From Obelidium mucronatum (Eukaryota; Chytridiomycota; Chytridiomycetes; Chytridiales; Chytriomycetaceae), in the NCBI GenBank assembly GCA_025765595.1, contig JAIVFH010000264.1:1-36926 (forward strand): a stretch of 36,926 bases of DNA. The letters are read 5' to 3'. This document shows, piece after piece, positions 20,689-32,262 of this stretch. A program made the translations under genes and the position numbers. A model generated the notes under the pieces. The model saw nothing but the letters and a program-made list of their open reading frames with translations, made no database searches and had not been told where the DNA came from. How positions within the stretch are numbered: position 1 is the stretch's first letter; each line of letters starts with the position of its first letter.

Positions 20689-22386
20689 TCAGAACATTCT
20701 GTTTCGCGGTCGTCGCTGTTGGTCATTGGGAGTGGTAAAAAAGCAAATAGGCATTACAATCTTAATCCATCGTGATTTCTTCGGAACCATATATTCTCTG
20801 GATTTTAGTGCGCTGATGGTATTGCCGGCGTTCTTGTTTGATTCTTCCACCAATAAAGAGTCAACAATTTCGTCTTGCACAAGTGTTGAAGTACTCTCTT
20901 GCGGAACAAGTGGCGCATACTTGCTCGGAAAGGAAACGTCATCAAATGATGGCTCGCCTTTGTTGTTGTTGTTGTTGTCATGAGTACTACTGTTGGTATC
21001 GGGAGCATTAGGGCAGACAAAGGCAGTTTCGGATTTCTTAAGCCGATTCAGACGGTTCTTCAGCTTCTTTCGCACAGAAAGCGACTCATATTTCACAGTG
21101 GAAATATCGCTAGGAACGTCGGCAGCTGCAATTGTAATTTGCAGTTGCAGTTGCTTCAATGCGTCTTGGGTCGCATCTCGAAGGCATGGTGCCTACTTCC
21201 ATTAGGTTAACCACAGAATATCTCTGTGCACACTGGTTACCTCCACCAACACGCCATGTGGTTCTGCTCCGGAGCAGCACACAGTCGACATACAATGATC
21301 AAATTCTGCTGCAGTCTGTGGAATATCGCACATCACCGGTACCAAGTTTTCCTTTGTTTCGTGGTAGATCGATGCCTAAGTCTCCACCAAGGTTACCCAC
21401 AACTCTATTCTTTTCAAAGGACAACCCATACTCACAGTTGAATTCACCAATTGGAGTTGGCATGGGGCGGAAGCAAGATGCACACTCACAGCTGCATCCA
21501 CCAATGACGCACTCAGCGTGTCTTCGCTTGGGGATAAAAAGCTCAGTTCGTTGCCCGGCGATGGCAAGTCCTGCGTCGATTCTTGGTCGGTTGATTCCTA
21601 AAAATCCCCATGGATTACATTCAGCCTATTCTTTTAACATTCAACAAACTTACAGTTCCAGGCACCAATGGGACTGGAGCTACAGCCGACGCGCGTGCTT
21701 GACCAGCGATAGCACAATCTACAGTTTTTACCAGGTCAATGGACGAAACCCGAACTGATTTCGTGAGAGTCCGCGTTTTCAAAGGAAGCGAGGCATCAGA
21801 ACCAATCCTAACATGGTAAATTTTAAACGTTTTTGTCTAGTAATAAAAAAATCATCAAAAAAATCACTCACAATGCTTGTACAGCGACCAAATCAGCTTT
21901 CGACAATGCCTTTAAAATGGCATGGGAAAATTCCACTGCGGTGGCGGCTTCGATCAGAGTCGTGATGGTCGCACAGAAGCTGTTATGCTTTTCCCACGAA
22001 AGCTTGGTGCTTTTTGAGAATCGAACCTCTTTCACACGCTCAACCGTGATCGCACAACCTTCCACCGGGTTTACTTTCGTCATCCTGAGGAATTTGATTA
22101 GGAGGCAACGGAAAAAAACGCGACGAAAATGGAAAGAAGGGAAATAACCAGGACAGACTTACAACGTCTTGATTGTTTCAAGCTCGGCAGGTGTCACGTT
22201 GTATTCATTTTCCTCCATGAGAAAACGGGCAAGGTCTTTTGCAGAAGCAGCCTTGATTTGGTTGCAAACAGCAACACGAAGAGCACCAGTTGGCTCAAAG
22301 GTCACTTGTTCAAGAAAACTAAGAACTGTCTCATTTGTTGCTTGCACGTATGTAGCGGCAGGGACGAGGGCGTTTCTGTTGCTCAT
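20689..22386 (-). CDS. Intact six-exon gene of a locally duplicated family
   Basis: Exons 22163-22386, 21872-22084, 21654-21807, 21436-21597, 21241-21375 and 20689-21192 (introns 78, 64, 56, 60, 48 bp) give 463 residues, all in phase. Exon 1 resembles Nif11-type leader domains in pattern only: LSFLEQV, a gap, AASAKDLARFL, NEYNVTPAELE. Exon 2 (VRFSKSTKLSWEKHNSFC) is the most conserved part across the copies. Exon 5 is Cys-rich (CDIPQTAAEFDHCMSTVCC). Exon 6 is polar, with a basic KKLKNRLNRLKK stretch and five Asn in a row. No signal peptide or membrane segment is seen. A clean TATA box precedes it. The function is unknown. Broken relatives lie at 7140-9210. Exons 4-6 have no second copy here and are less certain. 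Confidence 0.6.
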
Positions 22387-22409
22387 ATTTCTGTGTTTTT
22401 CGTGTTTTT

Positions 22410-22640
22410 AAGAATTGTTGTTTCGTAAATCTGTCCTTTTATAGGTGATTTTTGTTGCTCTCACCCTTCCTTTATTCTGCGTATGAAGGAGAAATCACGC
22501 AAACGCGAAACATGGTAATCATGCAAACGCGAAACATAGTCTTGTTCATGAGTGAATTTTTTGCATACCAGTATTTCTGGCGGAAGGAGGGTGATAAGCC
22601 GGTCCAGCTCTTGGTTAGGTCATAAATTGACGCAAAAAGC
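22410..22640 (-). promoter_or_regulatory. Conserved 5' flank of the family gene (reference copy)
   Basis: About 230 bp shared with 8833-9060 and 9236-9445. It contains a near-duplicate CATGCAAACGCGAAACAT (two close copies at about 22495-22540). The flank is as well conserved as the exons, so whole gene-plus-promoter units were duplicated. Confidence 0.55.
22435..22443 (-). promoter_or_regulatory. TATA box of the intact family gene
   Basis: TATAAAAGG on the minus strand, 49 bp upstream of the ATG at 22386. The related flank at 9236-9445 has lost it by substitution, and the flank at 8833-9060 by deletion. Confidence 0.6.
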
Positions 22641-22689
22641 TGATAGATTCTCCACCCAACACGACCCCTGAAAATAAATGGTCTTTAAT

Positions 22690-23700
22690 TTCAGTTTCGA
22701 AACCAATCAAAGGCAGATGTTACCAGAATGAATGTTTTGGCCCCAGGCGACCAACGTTCTCGACTTCTCACACACATTCTATTTGCCGAATATTTCATTT
22801 CAACTTTTGCCCCAACATATAAAGCCATCAGTGTCGAATAAATGCATTTGGAATAAACACGCGTTGATTTGCTTTCATGTTCCAAAATGCTTTAAAAACA
22901 AAGCAAAATTCATTCGCAGAGCTGACCAGACCACACTCGATACACAATAGAAGCTCTTTAGAGGACAAGATATCAGCTTACGAGGAAAGCCGGGTGAAGT
23001 AAAATGAAAGCCAAGGGATGTGTGTGCGGTGGGGAGACTGGGAGTGGTGTGGAGTCAAACAAGGGAATCAAGGTGATGTTTTCGAATCATCCAGACGCAC
23101 TTGGAGCCAATATTCCACTAAATCTTAATCAGAGAGCTTCCAGATGGCGCCAGAGCTCAAGTGCGATAGCAGGATTACTTGGGTGAATACTAGGAGATTA
23201 TAGGTCCTGGACGAAATCGAAAAAAAGCCAGAAACTAGAATTTGATGGCTTCCCTTCTCGTGCTTGGGAAGGAATACTTCTGATGTTGAGTTTTCTCCAA
23301 TGTAATGCAAGTAGCCGTGATATTTCCATGAATTGATTCCATGATGAATTTCATAATTTGGACATGCACTTCATAAAGAAGGGAGAGTGACAGGCGATGA
23401 GGCAGTTCGCAGATAGATGGATTACTGGAAATCAGGCATTATTTTCTGAAAGGAGAATTCTGAAGTCTGCAGCGGGCTAGCGCACAGCTGATTGAGTACT
23501 CCAACATCCGACACATTTTTAATTCATAGGACGGGAATCACAGCACCGGCGGTATCTTGGCTTTGTTGAAAGATAAGTATGAGTGACGTCTAATTATGTG
23601 CGTGTTGACTGCTATTGCAGGCATTCTGATCACTTGAGTCATTTCAGTCATATCCCCGAACTACTCTATTCAGCGTATAATACATTGTGGTGGTGTCGAT
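22690..23700 (+). repeat. Duplicated block, copy 2: gene relics E and F
   Basis: Relic E lies on the minus strand (about 22790-22890, AATCAACGCGTGTTTATTC). Relic F is on the plus strand: TTTGGACATGCACTTC, FADRWITGNQ, then GGILALLKD before a GTATGAGT donor, and after a 40-odd-bp intron SDHLSHFSHIPELLYSAYN. The F part here is the best-preserved of the three and may run on into the exons at 23767-24067. Family D is missing from this copy. Confidence 0.65.
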
Positions 23701-23766
23701 GTTGTAGGATGTTGCATTGATCATTTGTTTCTAATTTTGGTACGAGTTTCTTTATTGATATTCTAG

Positions 23767-24067
23767 ATGCCGTTGATCAGATTTATCGAACTGCAAAGAC
23801 GGTGAATATTGGATGTGATTCTCAAGAAAATGAGTGAATTATTGTTTCTTGCAGCGGACGTGCGCTTCTCTTGGACCGATTGACTGCATGAACTGTCAAA
23901 CCATTTGCTTAAGTACTGCAGTAGCGCCACAAGACAGCCAAGTGACCCTTACTGAAGAAGACGGCTGTGTGAAAGACGAAGCGGGTTGTACGTTACCAGT
24001 GAAGATACAAAATTCCAAAGAAAGTGTTATCAAGGGAAGAAGAGAAGTAAGATTCCCGCAAACATAA
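23767..24067 (+). CDS. Possible 3' exons of gene F
   Basis: Two exon-like stretches in phase: 23767-23801 (AVDQIYRTAKT after an acceptor TTCTAG) and 23855-24067 (71 codons with stop, after TTTCTTGCAG). The second is Cys-rich (CASLGPIDCMNCQTIC) and ends 22 bp before the convergent helicase stop. A link to the upstream GGILALL exon is plausible but unproven. The product is not recognised. Confidence 0.35.
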
Positions 24068-24089
24068 CACCATTACTACTATTTCTTTA

Positions 24090-27000
24090 TTATTTCCGAT
24101 CTTTGGAGACCATCCGTGACACCACTTCAACCAGCTGCCCAACCTGCCTGTCAGTATCATCTGACTTGATTCGATCCTCTGAAACAGTCCAGCTCAGATA
24201 TCTATTCATCCAGTCGCGTAGCTGCTCAACAATAATCTTGGTTCTTTCGTTCTCGAATTCGACACGCAGCCATCCACCCAACAGAGCCACCCACTTGCCA
24301 TCTGTACCCTGAATCCAATTAAGTCTGGATTCGTGTTCCCCAAATGAGCCAAATAACAGCAATCCAATCGGTTCGGCAATTGTCGTTGTGCGCAACCACA
24401 CAGCACCTTCCAGCATTTGCTTCTCATGATAACTCAAAAAGCGGGGAGGCACAATTGGCATTTGGATTTCGTATTTAGAATCATCTTCCAGCAAGACGTC
24501 ATCCGAATCAGTATCGTCAGAAGATGATAGAGTTGTTCGTGGTCTCTCCTCCAATGTCAGCATTCGGTTTGGGTGATGTTTGGCATCTTCTACCATCTAT
24601 TTTTTTCTCAAGGTGATTAGCAGAATCTACAGAAACTCAATGTCAAAATAATTACCTGAAGAGATGAATAGGAATTCATTGTGGATCCCGTTAACTTGAG
24701 CTTCCAATCCAAAGTACTTCCATAAACATTCTTCTCTCTAGCTTCTGCTACATTGGGAAACAAGGACGCTGATATCAATGCACGTACAAGATCCGTATTC
24801 CGACTAAACTCATTGACATCCCGTCCTCCAAACAACTCATCCACTCCAGCAAGCGTCGAAACACCCAACTCACTTTCACCTCGATTACCGCCAGATCGGC
24901 GACTTCCACTATTTTCCACAATCCTTAAATCCTGCAAAGACTTCAACACTTGCTCTTTGGCTCGGTCCACATTCATCAACCCGTTATGGTTAAGGTAATT
25001 GTTTTCCGCAAAGTCGCGTCTCTTTATCCCCGCTGACACAGGCGCCAGCTTCCAATCCCAATATGCTGTTGCCATGGCAAGCAAATCACTTCCATAACTC
25101 TCATCGCGGCCACAAACAAACTTTTGCAAGATATGAAGACGGGCTTGTTCGCGTTCGTCTGGGTGGATAGAGTAAACACCCCGATTTCCAGATTCCAAGA
25201 CTGCGGCAGCTGTCAACACGGGATCCAACGCCTTGAAAGCAGTTCCAAGGATAATGAGTTTTGCAAGCCATGGGTCCATTGGTATTTGGGAAAAGGCTTT
25301 TCCAAGAGGAGTCAAGACTTCTTGTGTGTCGGAAACGTCGCCCTTCCGTGTGGGATTCGACTTTGATGATGATAGCTTTAATGATTTTAATGAGGAGTAC
25401 TTTCCTTTGGATGTTGTTAGAGCTCCGAGCGTGTGCAAGTCTCGCAGGGCTTTTTCAACAGACTCGCTGGATGGTGGTTGTGGGGCTAAAGCGAGAACGT
25501 CGGCTGTGAATGGACTCAAGTTCAGTGCCTTGATTTTCAAAGCTGTGGATTGCAGGTCAATACGAAGCAATTCGGGTGGGATACTGTATGGCAGGCTCTC
25601 ATGATGTCTTTTAGAGATGAGTGAGAAGTATTCACCAGCTTGGCAACGGCCAGCTCTTCCACTTCTCTAAATAAAATATTTCGTTTCAATAAAAAAAGAA
25701 TTAAAAACAATTAATAAATGAACGACAAACCTGCTTCAAATTTGACTGTGATGCAACAACACAGTTCAAGGACGATAGACGCGAACTTGGGTCGTATGTG
25801 TTGATACGAATTCTCGCAGAATCCACCACGTAAACAATATCATTAATCTGATAAAAAAAATACCGATTAGATTGGAAAGGGCGAAGAACAATAAATCACA
25901 CACCGTCACAGACGTCTCGGCAATATTGGTGGACAAGATAATCTTTCTAACACCCTCTGGTGGCCGTTCAAACACTTCCTCTTGCCCCGAACTACTCACG
26001 CTAGAATGCAAAGCATACAGCCGAACCCGCCTTGAATCTCCAAAACCCACATGATATGTATCATCCTTCAACTTTTGCATCAAAAGACTGATTTCCTGCC
26101 ATCCAGGCAAAAACACCAACACAGCACCAGGACCTCTGGTTTTGGTGATGTACACCAAAAGAGCCTCGTATATATCGACAGGGAAAAAGTCGGCCATCCC
26201 ACTGCTGGGGGTCGTGTATAAACTGGATGCAAATCGTGGTGGTTCGTAGTGTAGTTCTGAGTTGATGTACTTTTGGGATTGGTAAAGGAAGCGATTGGGT
26301 CCAACATTGCGGATGACGTTCAATACGTCCTCTAGGTAGAATTCTTTGACAGGAAACAGACGGCCGGGGATATTGATAATGGGTGGTGGAGCCAGGCGGG
26401 AGGGAACTGGGGTTGACGAAATGGAAGTCGTGTTCTTGGATTTGAAGTGTGAGTTGTTCATGGGGGTTCGTACAGGGGATGGCGGAGGACCGACTACGGA
26501 GGCGTTGACTTTGGCGAAGTATTTTGAAAAAAGAGCAGTGTCTGCTGTGGCAGACATAAGAATAATTTTCAAGTCCGGTCGTCTTTGCACCAATTGACGG
26601 ACCACAATGAGCAGGAGATCAGTATTCTACGGAAAAAAAAACTTGAGTCAGTTTCAGTGGTTCGAACTTTTTGAATCTACTGACGAGATCGCGTTCGTGT
26701 ATTTCGTCCAGAATAATATGTGTCACTGAACGTAGGTCAGGATCATCTTGAAGACGCCTTAACAGAATCCCAGACGTGCAAAATACTATTTGATCAGGTT
26801 GCTTACGACTTACGACCATTGAAATATCTGAAAAAAATAATCTCACCAACATGGCCGTACTCTGGATCTGATTTTGGTGCAACAGAATTGAATCGCACTG
26901 TATATCCGATAGCAGAATCCCGTCCCATAGTTTCGCCGCGCTCGCGAGCGACTCGTTGCGCCACAGATATAGCGGCGATTCTGCGCGGCTGGGTTACAAT

Positions 27001-28269
27001 GACGCTCGGTGGCCGAGGCAAAACGGGATGGTCATTCATGTTATTCCGGGATTTCCGACTTGAAAGTCCATGAAAAGCTTCTTTTTGGGCCTTAAAATGA
27101 GCTAGAATAAATTGGGGTAGTTGGGTTGTCTAGGAATTCAAAGATATGTTAAACAAACAATAGAATGTCTTCCAGAATCACACCTTTCCGGCTCCAGTGG
27201 AAGCTGCAATGACAACAACCGGATTATTATCAATAGCAGCCATAACGTTGGCATAGTATTGGTACATGGGGAGGTCCTTGGCCTTTGCCAGTTCAGAAGG
27301 GACGGTAATGGATTTCGGGTCGGTATAGACACTCCTGTGTGTGGAGTGGGAAGAAGAGTTGTTGGATGGTGTGTGATGACTTCTTTTTCGCCCGAATCCA
27401 TCCCATTCAGAATCCAAATCTTGATCACCATCCATAACTGAAACTCTTGGCGGTCCAACGCGAAAAGCATTTGTGGCCTTGAGATTCTCCAGCAGCGATT
27501 CAGTCTCACTGAGCAATTCGTCAGACATTGAAATCACAGGGGGGGTTTCAATCTCCTTCAAGATCTTTCGTTTGACCGGCGTTGCAAATTCGATAAATTC
27601 ATCAACTATTTTAGGGTCAATTGCATACAGAAGATGCGATGCCAGGAGTTCCACTCCTCGCAGTTTGGACGTGATGCGTGCCGAGGCAGTTGCTGACATT
27701 GTGATTGCATCTATCGAGGGTGTTGAGTATTCGTCCGGCAAAGAGTGGGCTGGGATTGAGTAGTGCGATGTCCATTTAGTTGCCGATGCTTTGCTCCGCT
27801 TGCTGGCTGACAGTTTTGCACTGAAGGATTCCGATCGTTCCTGCAGCGACAAGTTGAAGCGCTTGCAGTAGTAGTTCAGGAATGAGTCCACGGGCTGCTG
27901 GATAAAGTCGGGAAAGTACTTCTTTGCTGGCGGCACGTGTTTGGGCGGTGGTGGTGGTGGAGGCGGCTGTGGTTGTGGTTTGGAATCATCGGGTTTCCCT
28001 TTGGCTCCGCTTGGTTTTCCTTTTCCTTTTCTCGAATCTGTCTTCGTCTTCTTTGTGTTTTTGCTGGCTTTTTGGGTTTCAGAGACTTGCGTTTGTTTTT
28101 CCTGATTCGAAGTTGGTTCCAGTTTGTTAAACCTCGGCTTCTTGTTCTTTGGGCCGCCCGCAAAGAAAGCGCCGGAAGCTGAGAAGGCTCGATTGGGCTG
28201 AAGAAAGAGCGACGTTTGAATGCGAGGAATGACTGTCCGGGGACAAGTCCTCAGCAAACATCGAAGCAT
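24090..28269 (-). CDS. DEAH-box RNA helicase, probably mitochondrial
   Basis: Seven exons: 27184-28269, 26851-27129, 26685-26801, 25904-26626, 25731-25847, 24656-25666 and 24090-24596; about 1279 residues. The chosen start at 28269 gives an Arg-rich, acid-free N-terminus ([19 protein letters not shown]) typical of a mitochondrial presequence. A basic and Pro-rich stretch with eight consecutive prolines follows. Core motifs in order: I ASTGAGKT (about 356-363), Ia [14 protein letters not shown] (about 487-490), III SAT (519-521), [22 protein letters not shown], then a helicase-associated (HA2-type) region and a C-terminal OB-fold-like tail. The family unwinds RNA 3' to 5' with ATP; DHX30-like members act in mitochondrial ribosome assembly. 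The third-exon boundary is ambiguous: a 49-bp intron (26802-26850) or a 19-nt one (26828-26846). Its ATG lies 63 bp after the Arp10 stop. Confidence 0.92.
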
Positions 28270-28332
28270 TTTGGAGAAAAAGAAAGAAAAAGAAGAGAAA
28301 GTACATAATAAAGAATAGAATAAATCAGTCAT

Positions 28333-30124
28333 TTATTCTTCGCTGCTTTCACCGCTCGGTTCTACCGTTGGCAAAGTTTCATCCAGCCGGCTCCAATCAG
28401 GAACAAGCTGAGAGCCCTCTGCCAAGTAGTCTTCGCGAATGAGCTCCTTCACAACCATCTTCAGGGATCCCACAAGAGATCCTGTAGCATTGACAAAAAA
28501 AAGTATTAATAAAGAGGCCACTGTTTATATTTATACACCTACCTCCCACCCAAGCCAGCAAGTTAGCCCCAAAGACACTTCGCAACACCTTGACGCGATC
28601 CCGAACCAATCTCCGAACCTCATCAAACCGATGAACAGCACTCCTTTTTCCGCCAGTTCTGCCATCGTTTATAAGCAAGAAGCCGCTGTCTCCCCCAACA
28701 CTCTTCAAATCAGTCTCTATACGACTCATGACACCTGGAACCATGGCTCCACCTCCAGTCACTACCAAACCTGCCGCAATATCCGTCCTAATATCCACAG
28801 GGCATTTCACCAACGCATCCAGAATCAAACTCACGACTGAATCATCTTCAGAGTATATTGTTCCTGCCCCTTCAAACCAAACCTCAGTGGCTCTTTCTCG
28901 AACCCAACCGGGAATAGTCAGAAGCGCGGTATTACCCTCGTATGGAACTCTAACAGAAACGTCTTTCGACTGAGGGTCATAAATAGCATAAGGACCTAGC
29001 GGGTTTCGCTGGGCCGTTTCCACCATATCCATTCTAGACGCCGTTTGAGCAACGAGTACGGTTTGAGCGACGAGATTATGCCAAAACTGTTCTGGTTGGG
29101 AATCGAGAATCTGAAGCAAGAGAGAGTTGTTTTGCGCTGTGGATTGTGAATCAGAAGTCTTGATGGAGCCATGGTTCTTTATGAGGAGTTTAAAGCGATC
29201 AATCAAAGTTTTCCCGCCTAGAGGCGCCATTTTAACAAGCTGATACAGTGGCCTGCCGTCATATACCTTGAGGAGATTTCGTTAAAACCAACTGAGAATG
29301 AAGGCAACAAAAAACACATACTGGAACAACTGTCGTCTCTAAATGCCCAATATCTACCACAATTCCAGTTCCCCTACCAAAACACATGAGAGCAAGAAGA
29401 TCTGCATTGGCAAATTGGATGGCTGGAACTTGAAAGACGCGATACAAAACATCCGCAATCAGGGATTTAATGGGCATTGGCATGAGTATTTTATCGCAAA
29501 TGATTACTTTGCGTTGTTTGGAGTCCGTCAATATGTATCTGTGAATGTGAGAGGGTGGTGGTTTTTCTAAGAAACTACTTCGGGACAGAATTAATGAGGG
29601 ATGGATGGCCACGCACTTGTTGTATATACTCAGGAATAGATCAATAAGAGCCTCCCTTCGCTGATGAATAAGTCGATGATCCAGCATTGGTTCATATAGT
29701 CCAGCATTCTACAAAGCAATTCGATTTTTTAAATCCCTCAGATAGGTGAAACCCCGATGATAAGAATGGATTCTTTTACGTAGTTTGGATCTTCAATAGA
29801 TGGGACTGTAATTGGCAAGTGATATCGCGGTTTCTGTTCCCCACTCAACCCAACTTTAACATGAAGGGCGCCAAAGTCCAATACCAGCCGGTCTTCAAAG
29901 CCTGAAACAAAAACGATGCGAAAAATTAAAAAGAGTGGGAATTCGTTTGGGTGGATTGTACCATAGACCGAATGCCGTCGAAGCGGGAGCAGTGAGGTTG
30001 TTGATGCGCTTGAGAGAAGCGATGCCATACTGGCTTGCTGGTGGTAAGGAAGGGGCGGCGACGAGGATGAAACAGTTCGATTGAGACCCCATTGCGTAGG
30101 CGTGGATGGAGATGAGGAGGACAT
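28333..30124 (-). CDS. ARP10: Actin-related protein 10 (dynactin pointed-end)
   Basis: Exons 29962-30124, 29780-29901, 29322-29708, 28543-29266 and 28333-28481 give 514 residues. The start is the ATG at 30124; the frame extends upstream only through a TTG. Residues 1-54 are a Ser/Thr/Pro-rich extension absent from animal Arp10. Then come DRLVLDFGALHVKVGLSGE (actin phosphate-1-like), IVVDIGHLETTVVPVYDG (phosphate-2-like), PLGGKTL, LVVTGGGAMVPG (adenosine loop) and LLAWVGGSLVGSL, and finally a PDWSRL ending that is characteristic of ACTR10/Arp11. It is expected in the pointed-end complex of dynactin, linking dynein to cargo and the nuclear envelope. Its tail is acidic. Introns are 60, 71, 55 and 61 bp, all in phase. 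The helicase gene follows in the same direction after 63 bp. Confidence 0.92.
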
Positions 30125-30302
30125 GGTGTTATTCAAAATAAAATAAATTAATTAAAATGTATATTCATCAAATATATTAAAAATAAAATAAATCAAAATA
30201 AATGTATTAAGTTGATTTTTTGAACGAGCCTTTTTAGACCCCCATAGACACTACAAAAAAAACACAGCTTGATATTCATAGCAAATCTGACCCAAACACA
30301 AA

Positions 30303-31049
30303 TCACACTGGACAAGCAGTCGTTGGCTTTCCAAACGCCACACCATAATACGTCACATCATTACACTGACACCACTGAATCGCCGTATTATTGGTCGTGT
30401 CTTCAGAAAAGCATTGGTTTCGTTGAATAGTGTACCACTGGTGCGAAGTACAAAAGTCTTGACATGCATGTTTAACATCCACGCAAGTCTGTCCAACTGG
30501 ATATGGCAACCTCAATGAATTGTCAGCAAGAACGGGACATGGAGTTCCTGGAATTATGACAACGGAAGTTGACGAAGCCGTTGCAGTAGAGACGGTTTTG
30601 GTCACAGTACTACCGCCAGCAGTGGTCTGAGCAGCTGTAGTGGTAGTAGAACTAGGCTGAGTCGATCCTCCGCACGGTCCTTGATAGGTCCATGCACCGT
30701 TTGGCTTGGTGGAGTCCGGGACTTCATTTTGAGTCCACCATTTGTTGACGTAGTTTCCGTTTTGGTAACTAACTTTGCCAGAGCCTGCAGTTGGGTAAAC
30801 GGCTGTGGAGCTCCAAGCAGGGTAACAGGCGACTCCGATTACAGAGGAAGTAGCAATCGCCTTTGTAGTGGTAGTTGTTGTCGTGGTAGTTGATACTGTT
30901 GGCTTAATGGTTGTAGTCGTTGATTTTGTGACTGGAACAGTTGTGGTTGTAGTTGTAGTTGATGTTGGACGAAGAGTAGTGGTTGTAGTAGTAGTAGTTG
31001 TTGGTGGGCGCGACGTAGTGGTAGTGGTAGTAGTCGTTGTCTGTCGCAT
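30303..31049 (-). repeat. Thr-codon low-complexity tract in the LPMO linker
   Basis: Within roughly 30855-31040, ACT/ACA/ACC codons form several runs of seven to nine threonines separated by short Pro/Lys/Arg-containing spacers. Such linkers are usually heavily O-glycosylated. Confidence 0.7.
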
Positions 31050-32013
31050 AAATAAAATAGTTGGGATTGGGGTTTCGATATTTACAGTAACTTACACTTT
31101 TCGTTGGGGCTGTAACAGAAGGAGGAACTGTGGTAGATTTTGTGGTAGCAGCAGTCGTCTATCGTTTACAGCGTTAGTTTTGAATAAATAGTTGAAGGAG
31201 AAGGGAAATCTTTGTTACCACAGCAGTTGTACTTGGAACAACAACTCCACCGACACAAGCATCAATACCATTGACAGTTTGACAAGTACTACCCCATGGA
31301 CATTGGTACTGGTAGTAGGAACTGCCACCAGCCCATCCTCCGCCTGCGGGAAGAGTAACACACTGGTTAATGAATGAGCTACCAGGCCCAGCGCACAAAG
31401 TTGAGCCAGCTACTGGACAAGACAAGCTCTGAAACTGCCAAGGAGTTTTTGGTAGTACAACGGTCCATGGAGATGAAGGTCCACTCATCAACTCTACTTG
31501 AAGGTGCTTGTTTGTTCCAGAAGGCGCAACCAAGACATCCGCACAATTGGTAAAGATTTCATTCGGACTTCCACCATTGTCGGCAGTATAAGTCCATCGG
31601 ATGACTCCCTGGTACGTTCCATCCGGAATGGTAACGTTGATGGAGCCTCTGCCAGTTGAGTTGATGGTTTGAACGCCGCAAGTGGGGTCTTGGCCAATCT
31701 GCTGCCATGTTTTCTGATTATCCTGCGACAGATAAGCAATGCAGCCGCCCTTGTGGAAGGCAGTAATTGTGTAGTCGACGGTGGCGGGGCCTGGCGCCAT
31801 GACCTGCGTAAACACGGGTCCCTTGGGCAGGTACGAGCAGTTCATGTCTGGATCAGCGTGCACGTCCGTGTTTCTGTTTGCGGCCGCTCTTGCGTACGTG
31901 TACCCGTTCTGCTGGTCGTGCGGCTGGATCCGCGAGATTGGCCACGCCAAAAAGCCGTGCGCCGAGGCGTGTGCGGCAAGGAGCGCGGCAGCGACAAGCT
32001 GGGGGAGCTTCAT
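30303..32013 (-). CDS. Secreted LPMO with CBM5/12-type chitin-binding domain
   Basis: Exons 31219-32013, 31096-31158 and 30303-31040 (introns 60 and 55 bp) give 531 residues. Residues 1-18 are a signal peptide ending ASA. The mature chain starts HGFLAWP, so His19 is the N-terminal copper ligand. FHKGGC places the second histidine-brace residue at His87. EIFTNCADV supplies the axial Phe position. This defines a lytic polysaccharide monooxygenase, which cleaves chitin or cellulose oxidatively. A Cys-rich module with QYQCPWGSTCQ follows, then about 70 residues of Thr-rich linker. Next is a CBM5/12-like domain at about 358-409 (AWSSTAVYPTAG, KWWTQNE, WTYQGPC), a Ser/Thr spacer, and a C-terminal Cys-rich domain with eight cysteines. 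Chitin is the likely target. The exact AA family is not assigned. It diverges from CRN-like protein 2, with 249 bp between starts. Confidence 0.9.
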
Positions 32014-32262
32014 TCTTCTGGTTACAGTTTGGGCAGTGGAGAAAGTGGATTTGGCGATTTGTTCCGGTCGCCTTTAAGCAGTTCCACAGCCACGTGACTG
32101 GTTTGTTGCAGCGGTCAGGCGCTCAGACGCGTGACGAAGGGATCCCATTCATTCAGGAAGCTTGGAGGTGGGGTGAGTCAGAGTCAGAAGGAGTGGTGAC
32201 TGGTGAGGCTGACGGAAGGGAGGGGATCAGAAGGCTCTCTGGTCATTGCAACAATCTGCAAG

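Noticed and set aside
23560..23605. GNHSTGGILAL resembles the patatin phospholipase nucleophile elbow
   Set aside because: The spacing is wrong for GxSxG (two residues between Gly and Ser), no oxyanion-hole DGGG motif lies upstream, and the other two block copies do not keep the serine.
27876..28182. Trp/Val-rich and basic frames opposite or beside the helicase Pro-rich stretch
   Set aside because: They are shadows of the CCG/CCA-rich helicase exon.
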